Positions 8,428-21,338 are shown, numbered from the stretch's first letter. The stretch is 64,000 bases of DNA from Pseudomonas sp. gcc21 (GCF_012844345.1 NZ_CP051625.1:1240001-1304000), one strand, 5' to 3'. The notes: generated by a model from the sequence alone, not told the origin. A program made the numbers and translations.

Positions 8428-8429
8428 GG

Positions 8430-8783
8430 TTACATCGTATGGGTGGGTCGGTCGGACTTTAGCGCACCGGCGAGGTAGGTTTCGATCTTGCTCCGCGCGG
8501 TATTGTCCTGGTCACTGAACTGGACACCTATGCCAGCGGCGCGATTTCCCTGCGCGCCCTTGGGCGTGACCCAGACAACCTTGCCGGCAACCGGAATCTT
8601 TTCTGGCTCGTCCATCAGATTCAGAAGCATGAACACCTCGTCGCCCGGACGATAGGATTTATTGGTCGGGATAAATAACCCGCCGTGCTTCACAAAGGGC
8701 ATGTAGGCTGCATAAAGCACCGACTTGTCCTTGATCGTCAGCGAAAGAATACCGTTGCGTGGCCCTGCGCTCGGATTGCTCAT
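8430..8783 (-). CDS. pilZ: Type IV pilus assembly protein PilZ
   Basis: A 117-residue single-domain PilZ protein. It matches the PilZ of P. aeruginosa, needed for type IV pilus biogenesis, which lacks the c-di-GMP-binding RxxxR motif; no such motif precedes the beta-barrel here either. Recognisable parts are GILSLTIKDKSVLYAAYMPF, YRPGDEVFMLLNLMDEP and WVTPKGAQGNRAAGIGVQF. It lies downstream of holB by 86 nt and 2 nt upstream of tatD, so transcription is likely shared with the tmk-holB operon. Confidence 0.93.
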   Translation of the reverse strand: MSNPSAGPRNGILSLTIKDKSVLYAAYMPFVKHGGLFIPTNKSYRPGDEVFMLLNLMDEPEKIPVAGKVVWVTPKGAQGNRAAGIGVQFSDQDNTARSKIETYLAGALKSDRPTHTM

Positions 8784-8869
8784 AATTCACTCAGTCCTTT
8801 GTGATACTGGCTGGGCTATCGACGCACCGTTACGGCGCGTGAACTGCCCTCAAGCGTTGTTCCATCAGG

Positions 8870-11559
<2,690 letters not shown>

Positions 11560-11563
<4 letters not shown>

Positions 11564-12396
11564 AATATAGCCTGTCTAGCCAGTGCCTGCGCCTGGCGTG
11601 TAAAAGGGCCTGGCGACCAGGTTCGGTTCATCAACCCAACGACCGGCCAAACGCCGTAGACGCTATTGCAGCAAAAAATCTCGTCGCTATCGAGCAACTC
11701 CTGCAGCTCAACGGCTCGTTGTCTTACCGGCTCTCCGCTGGCAGCAAGTTCAGCAAGAAGGTAGTCACGCATCACCCCGCGGACGCCGCATTCGGTTACC
11801 TCAGGCGTTACCCATTCACCTTCGCGTCGTAAGAACAGATTGCTCATGGTGCATTCCACCGGCTTGCCTAGCATGTCGCAGACCAACCCCTCCCCGAAGG
11901 GCGCTTGCCACTCTGAACGTGCGAGGACCTGCTCCAGCCGATTCAGGTGTTTCATGCCCGCAAGCGCAGGCTGCAAGGCGAGACGGGTAACACAGGGATA
12001 GAGAACGACGCCCTGTTCCTCCCGTTCCGCCGGGTAATCAGGTAGCTGAGCACCCAGGACAATGCGGGTAGCCGGCCCCTCGGACAACGCATAACCCCGC
12101 TCACCGAGGCCCCGAGTGATGATCAGCTTGATCAGCCCCTCACCTATTCGCAGCGCCAGACCGGAGGCTTCCCTGACAAACGCTGGCAGATCGAAAGTAA
12201 TCCGCAGCCGCGCAGCGTCGCGCTCGAGTCTGGCGAAATGGTAGTCCGCCAGAGTAAGCCTGCCCTGAGCGACCCGTATGGTCTCGAACAGCCCGTCACC
12301 GTATGCCAGGCCCCGGTCCCGGACAGATACCTCGCCGGCGGGTTGTCCATTTACGAGGCAGGTCTCGCCGGCAGCGACGGCCATTGACTGGCTCAT
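11560..12396 (-). CDS. pabC: Aminodeoxychorismate lyase
   Basis: A 278-residue PLP enzyme of fold type IV that converts 4-amino-4-deoxychorismate to p-aminobenzoate and pyruvate for folate synthesis. The [16 protein letters not shown] signature is at 26-41, and Lys149 in [10 protein letters not shown] is the expected Schiff-base lysine. ATG overlaps the fabF stop by 4 nt and the stop overlaps mltG. Placement between fabF and mltG is the usual gammaproteobacterial order. Confidence 0.94.
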
Positions 12397-13634
12397 GCGT
12401 GGCGACGGAAAACCAGACTACCGTTGGTACCACCAAAGCCGAATGAGTTGGATACGGTCACATCCAGAGAGCGCGATTGCGCCTGGTGGGCCACGTAGTC
12501 CAGATCGCAGCCTTCGTCAGGGTTGTGCAGATTGATGGTCGGCGGCGCCACCTGGTCGCGAAGCGCCAGAATGCTGAAGATAGCCTCTACCGCACCCGCT
12601 GCGCCCAGCAAGTGCCCCGTCATGGATTTGGTCGAGCTGATCGCGAGTCTGGAAGCGTGCTCGCCAAAGACCGTCTTGACGGCGCGCGTTTCAGCAAGGT
12701 CCCCAGCCATGGTGGAGGTGCCATGTGCATTGATGTAGCCGACCTGGTCAGGCGTGACGCCTGCATCGCGCAGCGCATTGCTCATGCATTTGGCTCCGCC
12801 TCGCCCGTCTTCAGGCGGCGCGGTCATGTGATACGCGTCCCCGCTCATACCGAAACCAATCAACTCGGCATAAATAGCCGCACCGCGAGCCTTGGCCTGC
12901 TCATACTCTTCGAGTACGACCGCACCGGCGCCGTCGGACAGGACGAATCCGTCGCGGTCCTTGTCCCAGGGCCGACTGGCCGCCTGCGGATCGTCGTTAC
13001 GGGTAGACAGCGCGCGTGCAGCGCTGAAACCACCAAGCCCAAGACCGCTGGTCGCCATTTCCGAGCCACCGGCGACCATCACGTCCGCTTCGCCATAGGC
13101 GATGTTGCGCGCGGCCATGCCAATGCTGTGGCTACCCGTGGTGCAGGCAGTGGTGAGTGCGTAATTCGGACCTTGCAGTCCATATTGAATGGACAGGTAG
13201 CCGGCGACCATGTTGATGATTGAACCGGGAACAAAGAACGGAGAGATTCTCCGCGGGCCGCTGGCCATCAACAGTTCATGGTTCTTCTCGATATTGGTCA
13301 GGCCACCGATACCGGATCCCATGGACACGCCAATACGATCACGGTTTGCATCGGTGATTTCGATTCCCGAGTCGTTCAACGCCTGCATGCAGGCTGCAAC
13401 GCCGTACTGGATGAACAGATCGAGCTTGCGCGCCTCCTTGGCGGCCATGTAAGGCTCGATATCGAAATCCCTGATGGAGCCGCCGAAGCGAGTCCCAAAG
13501 GCACTCACATCCATGTGCTCGATCGGGCCGATACCGCTCTTGCCCGCCAATGCGGCCTGCCAGCTGCCTTCTACCGAATTACCCAGCGGGGTCAACATGC
13601 CCAGGCCAGTTACCACGACGCGTCTGCGCGACAC
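12393..13634 (-). CDS. fabF: Beta-ketoacyl-ACP synthase II
   Basis: A 413-residue condensing enzyme that elongates acyl-ACP with malonyl-ACP. Cys164 in TTACTTG is the nucleophile; the two histidines are in NAHGTST and [10 protein letters not shown], and a C-terminal [10 protein letters not shown] loop is present. A longer frame begins with TTG at 13652, but GTG at 13634 has AAGGAG 6 nt upstream and gives the typical N-terminus (M)SRRRVVVTG, so the GTG is used. A terminator separates it from acpP, hinting at reduced read-through or a separate promoter. It starts the tightly overlapping fabF-pabC-mltG-tmk-holB series. Confidence 0.96.
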   Translation of the reverse strand: MSRRRVVVTGLGMLTPLGNSVEGSWQAALAGKSGIGPIEHMDVSAFGTRFGGSIRDFDIEPYMAAKEARKLDLFIQYGVAACMQALNDSGIEITDANRDRIGVSMGSGIGGLTNIEKNHELLMASGPRRISPFFVPGSIINMVAGYLSIQYGLQGPNYALTTACTTGSHSIGMAARNIAYGEADVMVAGGSEMATSGLGLGGFSAARALSTRNDDPQAASRPWDKDRDGFVLSDGAGAVVLEEYEQAKARGAAIYAELIGFGMSGDAYHMTAPPEDGRGGAKCMSNALRDAGVTPDQVGYINAHGTSTMAGDLAETRAVKTVFGEHASRLAISSTKSMTGHLLGAAGAVEAIFSILALRDQVAPPTINLHNPDEGCDLDYVAHQAQSRSLDVTVSNSFGFGGTNGSLVFRRHA

Positions 13635-13769
13635 AGGAAACTCCTTATTCAACTATCGAGAAGCACGGGGAAGCCATAGCCTCCCGCGAGCGCGGTATTG
13701 TCGCATAATGCGCGACCACGGCAACTCAAGCGAGCATGCCAGAACAGAAAACGCTCGCTGCAGATACTA

Positions 13770-13804
13770 AAAAGCCGCAGTTCTTGGACAGGACTGCGGC
13801 TTTT
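13770..13804. terminator. Rho-independent terminator between acpP and fabF
   Basis: The stem AAAAGCCGCAGT/ACTGCGGCTTTT, with an 11-nt loop, is flanked by A and T runs on both sides. On the minus strand it follows acpP and precedes fabF. It could let acpP be expressed at higher level than the downstream genes. Confidence 0.85.
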
Positions 13805-13829
13805 CACTGGCCCTTATCAGGCTACGCGA

Positions 13830-14066
13830 TTACTTCTGGTTAGCATTCACGTAGTTGATAGCTTCCTGGACTGTGGTGATCTTCTCGGCTTCTTCATCCG
13901 GAATCTCGGTCTCGAACTCTTCTTCGAGAGCCATCACCAACTCGACGGTGTCGAGGGAGTCAGCACCAAGATCCTCAACGAAAGAAGCGTTGTTGGTCAC
14001 TTCTTCTTCTTTGACGCCGAGCTGCTCGGCAACGATTTTCTTGACGCGTTCTTCGATGGTACTCAT
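13830..14066 (-). CDS. acpP: Acyl carrier protein
   Basis: A 78-residue acidic carrier protein of type II fatty-acid synthesis. Ser37 in [19 protein letters not shown] accepts the 4'-phosphopantetheine arm. The sequence is nearly the canonical pseudomonad AcpP. A 192-nt gap separates it from fabG, enough for its own promoter, and a strong terminator follows. A short CCAC..GTGG hairpin lies in the gap near 14226-14240. Confidence 0.98.
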   Translation of the reverse strand: MSTIEERVKKIVAEQLGVKEEEVTNNASFVEDLGADSLDTVELVMALEEEFETEIPDEEAEKITTVQEAINYVNANQK

Positions 14067-14258
14067 ACCTTGTTCTCACTCCTATTTGCAGTTCCGAGAA
14101 GCCGGACTGCGGGTAGTTTATAGAAACGATTCGCGATTTTTCAAGCGCCAATAGCTTCTATGTGTAAACGGTGCCGGCCAGGTAGACCCTCACCGAGAGA
14201 TTTTTAACTGCGAAAGCATACCCGTGCCACCTTAAAGTGGATAGGGTTTGCCGCACAA

Positions 14259-15002
14259 TCAGCTCATGAACATGCCGCCGTTGACCGGAATTGTCGCACC
14301 CGTGATATAGCCAGCAGACTCACCTGCAAGGAAACTCACGACTGCGGCAATTTCCTCCGCCTGACCCAGACGCCCCAGGGGGATCTGCTCGAGCATGACT
14401 GATCGCTGGCTCTCATTCAGAGCCCGGGTCATATCGGTATCAATAAATCCCGGCGCAACGGAATTGACGGTAATCGATCTGGAGCCTACTTCACGCGCCA
14501 GGGACCGTGCGAAGCCTTCCATGCCCGCCTTGGCTGCAGCATAGTTGGATTGCCCGCCGTTGCCCATTCCGCTGACCACGGAACTGATGTTAATGATACG
14601 TCCCCAACGCGCCTTGGTCATACCCCTGAGCACGGCCTTGGACAAACGGTAGACCGAGCTCAGGTTAGTACTGATGACGTCATCCCACTCTTCTTCTTTC
14701 ATCCGCATCAGCAGGTTATCGCTGGTGATCCCTGCGTTGTTGACGAGAACAAGTGGGGCGCCAAATTCATTTGTGACGCGTTCGAGCACATCGGAAACAG
14801 ACTGGGGATCGCGTACATCCAGCTTGAGCCCTGTACCCTTGTATCCGGCTTCGGCAAGCTTCTCGGCAATCGCATCCGCGCCCCGGTCGCTCGTGGCGGT
14901 CCCGACGACGATTGCGCCCTGAGCCGCCAGCTCGTGGGCAATGGCCTGGCCAATCCCGCGACTGGCGCCAGTAACCAGCGCTACTTTCCCTTCCAGACTC
15001 AT
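14259..15002 (-). CDS. fabG: 3-oxoacyl-ACP reductase FabG
   Basis: A 247-residue NADPH-dependent short-chain reductase. The cofactor motif TGASRGIGQA covers 11-20, NNAG is at 88-91, and the catalytic Ser141, Tyr154 and Lys158 are in place. The ATG at 15002 is chosen over an upstream TTG at 15008 because AGGAG lies 7 nt before it and homologues begin MSLxGKVALVTG. The start lies 2 nt after the fabD stop. The C-terminal ITGATIPVNGGMFMS is typical. Confidence 0.97.
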   Translation of the reverse strand: MSLEGKVALVTGASRGIGQAIAHELAAQGAIVVGTATSDRGADAIAEKLAEAGYKGTGLKLDVRDPQSVSDVLERVTNEFGAPLVLVNNAGITSDNLLMRMKEEEWDDVISTNLSSVYRLSKAVLRGMTKARWGRIINISSVVSGMGNGGQSNYAAAKAGMEGFARSLAREVGSRSITVNSVAPGFIDTDMTRALNESQRSVMLEQIPLGRLGQAEEIAAVVSFLAGESAGYITGATIPVNGGMFMS

Positions 15003-15004
15003 GC

Positions 15005-15952
15005 TCAAGCTCCTTGTTTGAATGTTGCTCTGGTGGCGGAAAAACCGTCGATCGTGTCCAGATGATGGGTATTGACCCCTTTAGCGCAGCGCTTGTTCAA
15101 CCCGGACAAAACCTTTCCCGGTCCGCATTCGACCAGATCAGTGACACCTTGCGCTGCGAGATACTCAATACTTTCAACCCAGCGCACAGGACTGTATAGC
15201 TGCTCCACAAGCAGAGAGCGTAGCGCATCTGTATCGGCTGCGGGCCGTGCCGTGACGTTCTGCACCAATGTAATAGTTGGGGCGCGCCACTCCAGAGCCG
15301 CAAAATCGTTCGCCAGTTGCTCCGCTGCCGGCTTCATCAGCGCACAATGCGACGGCACACTGACAGGCAAGGCAATGGCACGCTTGGCGCCGGCTTCCTT
15401 GCAAGCATCAATGGCCCGCTGCACAGCCCCGGCCTGGCCGGCGATGACCACCTGGCCAGGCGCGTTGAAGTTAACCGCGCTTACCACCTCGCCCTGGGCA
15501 GCGGCGGCACAGATCTCGATGATTTTCTCGTCATCCAGGCCAAGAATGGCTGCCATGCCGCCCTCACCTTCAGCCACGGCCTGCTGCATCAACTGACCCC
15601 GACGCTCAACCAACCGCAGTGCGTCGGCAAAACCAATGACATCGGCAGCTACCAATGCGGAATATTCGCCCAGGCTATGGCCGGCGACGAATGCCGGGCG
15701 CGCTTCGCTCTGCGCACACCACAAGCGCCACAACGCGACCGAAACCGCCAGAATGGCAGGCTGGGTCCGATCGGTGCGATTCAGCTCCTCCACTGGACCG
15801 TCCTGGCACAATTGCCATAGGTCGTACCCTAGTGCGGCCGAAGCTTCGGAAAAGGTTTCGCCGATCAGCGGCTCCTGCTTCGCCAGCTCCGAAAGCATGC
15901 CTACAGCCTGGGAACCCTGGCCGGGAAAAACGAATGCGAGGGATTGAGTCAT
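15005..15952 (-). CDS. fabD: Malonyl-CoA:ACP transacylase
   Basis: A 315-residue enzyme that transfers malonyl from CoA to AcpP. Catalytic Ser93 is in AGHSLGEY; GQGSQ at 11-15 forms the oxyanion region, and His in VPSHCALM is the second catalytic residue. Gene order plsX-fabD-fabG-acpP-fabF is the standard gammaproteobacterial cluster. The ATG at 15952 follows AGGAAGG. Confidence 0.97.
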   Translation of the reverse strand: MTQSLAFVFPGQGSQAVGMLSELAKQEPLIGETFSEASAALGYDLWQLCQDGPVEELNRTDRTQPAILAVSVALWRLWCAQSEARPAFVAGHSLGEYSALVAADVIGFADALRLVERRGQLMQQAVAEGEGGMAAILGLDDEKIIEICAAAAQGEVVSAVNFNAPGQVVIAGQAGAVQRAIDACKEAGAKRAIALPVSVPSHCALMKPAAEQLANDFAALEWRAPTITLVQNVTARPAADTDALRSLLVEQLYSPVRWVESIEYLAAQGVTDLVECGPGKVLSGLNKRCAKGVNTHHLDTIDGFSATRATFKQGA

Positions 15953-16031
15953 ACAGCCTTCCTCGTTATTGAAGTAATTGAAGGATTGAGTGAATCAGAA
16001 TGCAGGTTGGATGCACTGCGGTGACGCCAGG

Positions 16032-17057
16032 TCACACCCGCGGCTGCCTACAGGTGACCAGCCGTTTTGCTATACGTTTCGGCAGTCCGGCCTGACTGGC
16101 CAATATCGCCTGACCAATCGCCGCCTCGAAGCCAGCCTGGCTGGCTGCACCGTGGCTCTTCACCACCACACCAGACAACCCGAGCAACGTGGCACCGTTA
16201 TAGCGTGCCGGATCGTGGCGCTCATATACCGGACGGAGTACGCGCCGCAACAGCGGACTCATCAGACGCAGCGTACGACTGCCTTGCAGCGCACGACGCG
16301 TCTCGTTCTGCATATATACAGCCAGCCCTTCGCAACTCTTGAGCATGATGTTGCCAACGAATCCGTCACAGACCACCACATCTGCCTGATTACGGAACAA
16401 GCCGTCACCCTCAACATGCCCGATATAGTTCAACTCCTGACAGGCGCGCAGCATGTCTGCCACCTCGCGAACGCGCTGCCCGCCCTTGTTGATCTCTTCG
16501 CCGATATTCAGCAGACCGATGCGCGGCCGTTCGATACCGGTGAGTTCGGACACCGCTTCGGACCCCATGATCGCAAACTCGAATAGCTGCTGGGCGGAGC
16601 AATCAACGTTGGCACCCAGATCGAGCACATAACAGGCGCGACCGGCTACCGGCAGCGCTGCCATGATGGCCGGACGCTGAATGCCCTCAAGGGTGCCCAA
16701 TACGGATCTGGCCAACACCATGAGCGCACCTGTGTTGCCCGCACTCAAACACCCCTGGGCTTTGCCATCACGAACCTGCTCAATCGCCACACGCATGGAT
16801 GCGTCCGGCTTACTGCGGAGAATGCTGGAGGGAGAATCGGTGGGAAGCACTACATCGGTGGTGAACACATACTGTACGCGCTGCGGCGGTAACAGATGCT
16901 CTTGAGCAAGTTGCTGGACCGGATCGGCGGAACCAACCAGCACAACATTCAGATCGGGATATTGACGAAGGGAGCGAGCTACGGCGGGGATAATGCAACG
17001 GGGACCGAAGTCCCCGCCCATTACATCAATTGCCAAAGTCATTTGAGGTGTCGTCAT
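16032..17057 (-). CDS. plsX: Phosphate acyltransferase PlsX
   Basis: A 341-residue soluble enzyme that converts acyl-ACP to acyl-phosphate for phospholipid synthesis. The family signature LAIDVMGGDFGP is near the N-terminus; other blocks are LGANVDCSAQQLFEFA, GLLNIGEEINKG and VVCDGFVGNIMLKSCEG. The start is uncertain: the ATG at 17057 has no clear Shine-Dalgarno site, an ATG six codons downstream is possible, and a TTG at 17090 extends the frame. ATG 17057 is closest to homologue length. It is 50 nt after rpmF. Confidence 0.93.
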   Translation of the reverse strand: MTTPQMTLAIDVMGGDFGPRCIIPAVARSLRQYPDLNVVLVGSADPVQQLAQEHLLPPQRVQYVFTTDVVLPTDSPSSILRSKPDASMRVAIEQVRDGKAQGCLSAGNTGALMVLARSVLGTLEGIQRPAIMAALPVAGRACYVLDLGANVDCSAQQLFEFAIMGSEAVSELTGIERPRIGLLNIGEEINKGGQRVREVADMLRACQELNYIGHVEGDGLFRNQADVVVCDGFVGNIMLKSCEGLAVYMQNETRRALQGSRTLRLMSPLLRRVLRPVYERHDPARYNGATLLGLSGVVVKSHGAASQAGFEAAIGQAILASQAGLPKRIAKRLVTCRQPRV

Positions 17058-17107
17058 TGACCGCAACGCACTATCAGCGGACCTGGGCAAACTGACGTGG
17101 ACAAGAC

Positions 17108-17290
17108 TTACTCGTCGTTGTCCTTGTTGATCACCTGGCGGCCACGATAGAAGCCATCTGGCGATACGTGGTGACGAAGGTGAGTCTCACCAGTAGTCTT
17201 GTCAACAGACAAGGACGGTGCGGACAGCGCATCGTGTGAGCGACGCATGTCACGCGCGGAACGAGACTTTTTGTTCTGCTGTACAGCCAT
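17108..17290 (-). CDS. rpmF: 50S ribosomal protein L32
   Basis: A 60-residue basic ribosomal protein beginning [20 protein letters not shown]. It is the cysteine-free form, without the zinc CxxC pairs found in some bacteria. It lies between yceD and plsX, the conserved arrangement that links ribosome and lipid synthesis genes. Confidence 0.97.
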   Translation of the reverse strand: MAVQQNKKSRSARDMRRSHDALSAPSLSVDKTTGETHLRHHVSPDGFYRGRQVINKDNDE

Positions 17291-17309
17291 GACTATAAGC
17301 TCCTAAGCT

Positions 17310-17831
17310 TTAGGTATCACGTTTCAACTTGGCCAGCACGCTGAAAGGATTGGGCTTTTCGGCTTCTTCCTCCGGCTCCGGGATATCGGGCTGATAACCG
17401 GGTGGATGCTGACATGTTCCCGTTGGATGCATCGGAACCGCTGGCAGGGCCAGCAAGAGCTCATCTTCGATCAAAGCGTGCAGATCGAGTTTTTCATCAT
17501 CCAAGATAACCGGTTCATAGTGCCGGGGCAGGTTCTTGGCCGCCTCGTCACTGCTTACAAAACCCACGTCGCACTCACTATCAAGCGGGATCATTACCTG
17601 CTCAAGGCAGCGCTGACAAATCAGCGCCACATCGACCTGATAATGGCCGTGCATAGCATGCACGCCCTGTTCGTCACGCGAAAACGACAGCTTTACCTGT
17701 ACATCTTCAGCGGGGGCGTCCAGTAAGGCGCTCAGACGCGGCATCTTGCTCGCAGGAACCGTTCCTTCCAGAACGATGCTGCGGTCAATCAGCTTGTGCG
17801 GCTCAATGTGTGCGGGTATAGGTCCTGACAT
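17310..17831 (-). CDS. yceD: YceD (DUF177) family 23S rRNA accumulation protein
   Basis: A 173-residue acidic protein. The LICQRCLEQVMIPLDSECDVGFV block with its CxxC and the C-terminal NPFSVLAKLK motif identify the YceD/DUF177 family. In E. coli the family is linked to 23S rRNA accumulation and in plants to rRNA processing; the mechanism is unknown. First gene of the minus-strand run, 19 nt before rpmF, and divergent from maf across 191 nt that should hold the promoters. Confidence 0.92.
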   Translation of the reverse strand: MSGPIPAHIEPHKLIDRSIVLEGTVPASKMPRLSALLDAPAEDVQVKLSFSRDEQGVHAMHGHYQVDVALICQRCLEQVMIPLDSECDVGFVSSDEAAKNLPRHYEPVILDDEKLDLHALIEDELLLALPAVPMHPTGTCQHPPGYQPDIPEPEEEAEKPNPFSVLAKLKRDT

Positions 17832-18022
17832 AAGCGCGCAATTCTAGGGACCACGCCCTCTGCTGTCAAAACTATTTGCAGAAATATGCGCAGGGTTTGC
17901 TTCCGTTTCAGCACGCCCCGCCCAAATCGACGCGAAGAAACCCGAGGATCGCGGCGAATGACTATCCTGCCTTAAGATAGCCGCTGCACTGCCCCTTCTA
18001 CAGCGCAAAAAGGAACCCATTA

Positions 18023-18601
18023 ATGCCTGGCCTGGTATTGGCGTCCAGCTCCCCATATCGACGCGAGCTTTTGCAGCGCCTTCAGCTGCCCTTCGAATGG
18101 GCAGCGCCCCATATAAATGAAGAAGCTTACACCGGCGAGTCTGCTGAAGAACTGACACTGCGCCTGGCACTGGACAAAGCGCGCGCCCTGGCAGAACGCT
18201 TCCCGAGCCATCTGATAATAGGCTCCGATCAGGTACTGTTGCTGGAAGGCCAGCCAGTCAGCAAGCCCGGCAGTCACGCTACCGCCGCCAGCCAATTGCG
18301 ACGGTGCAGCGGCAGAACCGTCCGCTTCGTTACATCACTATGCGTGCTCGACTCCGCCACAGGTGATTACCAACAGGACTACGTGCCGTTTGAAGTCGCG
18401 TTCCGTACGCTGGACGATGCCAGCATTGAGCGCTATCTGGCTTACGATCAACCCTATGATTGTGCCGGAAGCTTCAAGGCGGAGGGACTGGGCATCAGCC
18501 TGTTCAGTGCGTTGCGCGGTGATGACCCCACCAGCCTGATCGGCCTTCCGCTGATCAGGCTATGCGAGATGCTCAGGCAGGAAGGCACCCGGATCCCCTG
18601 A
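18023..18601 (+). CDS. Maf family nucleotide pyrophosphatase (YceF type)
   Basis: A 192-residue Maf-like pyrophosphatase. VLASSSPYRRELL at the start, the SDQVLLLEG block and YDCAGSFKAEGLGISLF are family hallmarks. The YceF branch hydrolyses modified GTP such as 7-methyl-GTP in vitro, which fits this genomic position next to yceD. AAGGAA lies upstream of the ATG. It is transcribed divergently from yceD-rpmF and converges on sppA with an 8-nt gap. Confidence 0.92.
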   Translation: MPGLVLASSSPYRRELLQRLQLPFEWAAPHINEEAYTGESAEELTLRLALDKARALAERFPSHLIIGSDQVLLLEGQPVSKPGSHATAASQLRRCSGRTVRFVTSLCVLDSATGDYQQDYVPFEVAFRTLDDASIERYLAYDQPYDCAGSFKAEGLGISLFSALRGDDPTSLIGLPLIRLCEMLRQEGTRIP

Positions 18602-18609
18602 TCAGACAA

Positions 18610-19620
18610 TCAGCGCAGGGTTGGAGCCGGTGCGGTAGTGGCCAGCTCCAGCTGCCTGGCCAGGGCCGTGCCGATGCTCGTGCCGAGCTGCCGGGTAAAC
18701 CGCGCCAGGGGAGACTCGCGATAGGTAAAGTCCACGGTTTCTTCAGCGCCGATGACGTCCCGGGCAACACTGGACGTGCTGGCCAACCCATCAATCAACC
18801 CCAGCTCAAGCGCCTGCTCGCCAGACCACACCAAACCGCTGAACAGCTCAGGGTCATTTTTGAGCCGATCGCCCCGCCCCGCCTTGACCTGATCAATGAA
18901 TTGCTGATGCGTATTGTTCAGCACTGATTGCCAGAACTCGCGCTCATCGGCCTTCTCAGGCTGAAACGGATCAAGAAAGGTTTTGTGCTCACCGGCCGCG
19001 TATGTCCGACGCTCAATGCCCAACTTGTCCAACGTGCCAACAAAGCCGAACCCTGCTGCTGTTACGCCAATCGAGCCGACCAGACTGGCCTTGTCGGCAT
19101 ATATCTCGTCCGCCGCTGCGGCGATGTAATAGGCGCCCGAGGCACCTATATCAGCAATAACCGCATACAGCTTGATATCCGGATACTCACCACGCAGTCG
19201 CTTGATTTCGTCATACACATAGCCGGACTGGACAGGACTACCGCCCGGGCTATTGATACGCAGTACCACGCCCTTGGTATTCTCGTCTTCAAAGGCGCGC
19301 CGCAGGCTAGTCACCAAATTGTCAGCGCTGGCCTCTTCGAGATCTGCGATAGTGCCGCGCAGTTCAACCACAGCGGTATGCGGCTCCGCTGTACCGGCAC
19401 CGTCACCGCTTCCCCAGGGCGAAAGCATCAAAAATGCGCCAAGTAGATACAGGAAGGTCAGCGACTTGAAGAAGATGCCCCAGCGGCGCGACCGACGCTG
19501 CTCCTGAATCGAGGCCTGCAGCGTTTTATCCAGCAATTGCCATGCTTTACGATCTTCTTTCTCCACTGCAATCTCCTCCCTGGAGCGCATCGAACCCTCG
19601 GTCCATTCATCCCCTTGCAT
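18610..19620 (-). CDS. sppA: Signal peptide peptidase SppA, short form
   Basis: A 336-residue inner-membrane serine protease of family S49 that degrades cleaved signal peptides. One transmembrane helix lies at about 48-69. Ser161 in IGASGAYY and Lys213 in EHKTFLDPF are spaced like the Ser/Lys dyad of the short Bacillus SppA. RINSPGGSPVQSG is the substrate-cleft motif. The ATG at 19620 is preferred to the one at 19626: GAGG is 7 nt away. The start lies right after the HAD gene stop. Confidence 0.93.
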   Translation of the reverse strand: MQGDEWTEGSMRSREEIAVEKEDRKAWQLLDKTLQASIQEQRRSRRWGIFFKSLTFLYLLGAFLMLSPWGSGDGAGTAEPHTAVVELRGTIADLEEASADNLVTSLRRAFEDENTKGVVLRINSPGGSPVQSGYVYDEIKRLRGEYPDIKLYAVIADIGASGAYYIAAAADEIYADKASLVGSIGVTAAGFGFVGTLDKLGIERRTYAAGEHKTFLDPFQPEKADEREFWQSVLNNTHQQFIDQVKAGRGDRLKNDPELFSGLVWSGEQALELGLIDGLASTSSVARDVIGAEETVDFTYRESPLARFTRQLGTSIGTALARQLELATTAPAPTLR

Positions 19621-19622
19621 GC

Positions 19623-20306
19623 TCATACCTCGATTGTCTGGCGGGCGCCGTAACGCGGCATCACCCAGCCGTGGAACTCAATAAACTCGTCAATGCAATG
19701 CACCGGGTCGCAACACAACAGCTGCTCCCTGCTTTGCGCCCCGTAACTGACCGCAAGCCCCGCTATACCGGCATTACGCGCCATGTGCATATCGAACTCG
19801 CTGTCGCCGATCATCAACGCTTGCTCGGGCGCGATATCCAGTTGCGCCAAGATTTCCCGCAGCATCAACGGATGCGGCTTGCTGGCTGTTTCGTCCGCGC
19901 AGCGCGTGGCATCGAAGTAATCCGTCAGACCATGCTGTGCGAGAATCCGCTGAAGGCCGCGCCGGCTCTTGCCAGTTGCCACTGCAAGATTGAACCCCCG
20001 CTGCCGGCAGGCATCCAGCGTATCCATCACGCCCTCGAACATCGGAGACGGGGTGAGCTCCAGCCGGATATAGCAGTCACTGTACGCTTGCTTGAGCGCC
20101 GCGGCCCGTGACGGGTCATCGAGCTCCGGATACAGGGTAGCGATAGCCTCGGGTAACCCCAAACCAATAATGCCGCGCACGGCCTCGGCAGCCGGAACAA
20201 CCAAGCCCACCTCATCGGCCGCCACCTGCATGGCCTCGACGATCCTCTCGACCGAATCCACCAGCGTGCCGTCCCAATCGAAGATCAGGGTATTGAGCTC
20301 ATTCAT
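19623..20306 (-). CDS. HAD superfamily phosphatase
   Basis: A 227-residue haloacid dehalogenase-like hydrolase of subfamily IA. The nucleophile and acid pair are Asp10 and Asp12 in [10 protein letters not shown], motif II is VATGKS, and motif IV is MIGDSEFDM. It resembles phosphoglycolate or pyrophosphate phosphatases; the substrate is not determined by the sequence. The ATG at 20306 overlaps the rluC stop by 8 nt; a longer frame to 20378 lies inside rluC and is rejected. In pseudomonads this gene regularly sits between rluC and sppA. Confidence 0.93.
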   Translation of the reverse strand: MNELNTLIFDWDGTLVDSVERIVEAMQVAADEVGLVVPAAEAVRGIIGLGLPEAIATLYPELDDPSRAAALKQAYSDCYIRLELTPSPMFEGVMDTLDACRQRGFNLAVATGKSRRGLQRILAQHGLTDYFDATRCADETASKPHPLMLREILAQLDIAPEQALMIGDSEFDMHMARNAGIAGLAVSYGAQSREQLLCCDPVHCIDEFIEFHGWVMPRYGARQTIEV

Positions 20307-21276
20307 AGTCGGCCAATCGCGCGAGAGTGTTATCCCACATCTGGCCAGGCTCAGCACTGATTTCCAGCACGGCACCATCTGGCAGCTCTGTACGCAACGA
20401 GGCCGCGTGCAGGAACAGACGCTTGCCGCCCAGCTCTTTTATCTTCTGGGAGAAATCGTCATCACCATACTTTGGATCCCCGGCTATCGGATGCCCTGCA
20501 TGGCGGGCATGCACGCGGATCTGATGCGTACGGCCAGTGATAGGCTGCGCCTCGACCAGCGTGGCGAAATCACCGAAACGCTGCAGCACACGAAACTCGG
20601 TCAGCGATTCCTTGCCTTCGGCATCCACCTCTACCATCCGCTCACCGGAACGCAGATTGTTCTTCTGCAGCGGCGCATGCACCCGCTTGGTGGTGGCCGG
20701 CCAACGCCCGCGCACCAGTGCGATGTATCGCTTGGTTACACTGTCGCTACCATTATCGCCTCGCAGCGCCGCGTGCAGATGGCGCAACATGCTTCGCCGC
20801 TTGGCGATCATCAAACAGCCGGAGGTATCACGATCCAGCCGATGCACCAGCTCCAGCTGGCCACTGGCCTCAGGCCGCAACTGGCGAACAGCCTCGATCA
20901 CACCAAAATTCAGCCCACTCCCACCATGCACCGCCAGTCCCGCCGGCTTGTTGACGACAATCAGCGCCTTGTCTTCATAAAGAATGCTGGCTTCCAAGGC
21001 TTGCAATATACCGCGCCCGACCAGTGCGGGCTCGTTGGGCTCCGGCAGGCGCACCGGCGGAATCCGTACGCTGTCGCCGGCCTTCAAGCGGTAGTCAGGC
21101 TTGATCCGCCCCTTGTTCACCCGCACTTCCCCTTTACGAAGGATCCGGTAAATCAGGGTTCTGGGAGCGCCCTTGAGGCGGGTAAGCAAAAAGTTGTCAA
21201 TGCGCTGGCCGGCCAGGTCCTCAGGAATCAGCACGGTTTGGACGGCAGATGGCGCTTCAGATGCAGGAATTTTCAT
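20299..21276 (-). CDS. rluC: 23S rRNA pseudouridine synthase RluC
   Basis: A 325-residue enzyme, expected to make pseudouridines at 955, 2504 and 2580 of 23S rRNA (E. coli numbering). An N-terminal S4 domain ([30 protein letters not shown]) precedes the RluA-type catalytic domain with the Asp in HRLDRDTSG. The frame opens at a GTG (21312), but ATG 21276 fits homologue length; neither has a strong ribosome-binding site. Divergent from rne, with the rne promoter just outside its start. Confidence 0.94.
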   Translation of the reverse strand: MKIPASEAPSAVQTVLIPEDLAGQRIDNFLLTRLKGAPRTLIYRILRKGEVRVNKGRIKPDYRLKAGDSVRIPPVRLPEPNEPALVGRGILQALEASILYEDKALIVVNKPAGLAVHGGSGLNFGVIEAVRQLRPEASGQLELVHRLDRDTSGCLMIAKRRSMLRHLHAALRGDNGSDSVTKRYIALVRGRWPATTKRVHAPLQKNNLRSGERMVEVDAEGKESLTEFRVLQRFGDFATLVEAQPITGRTHQIRVHARHAGHPIAGDPKYGDDDFSQKIKELGGKRLFLHAASLRTELPDGAVLEISAEPGQMWDNTLARLADYE

Positions 21277-21303
21277 CCGCGCATGATACATTTTTTCATG
21301 CAA

Positions 21304-21332
21304 TTGAAGCACTTAAAAAATGCTGATATAGT
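21304..21332 (+). promoter_or_regulatory. Probable sigma-70 promoter of rne
   Basis: TTGAAG (21304-21309) and TATAGT (21327-21332) are separated by exactly 17 bp. Transcription would begin near 21339 and leave an untranslated leader of about 475 nt before rne. Confidence 0.65.
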
Positions 21333-21338
21333 CCGGCG

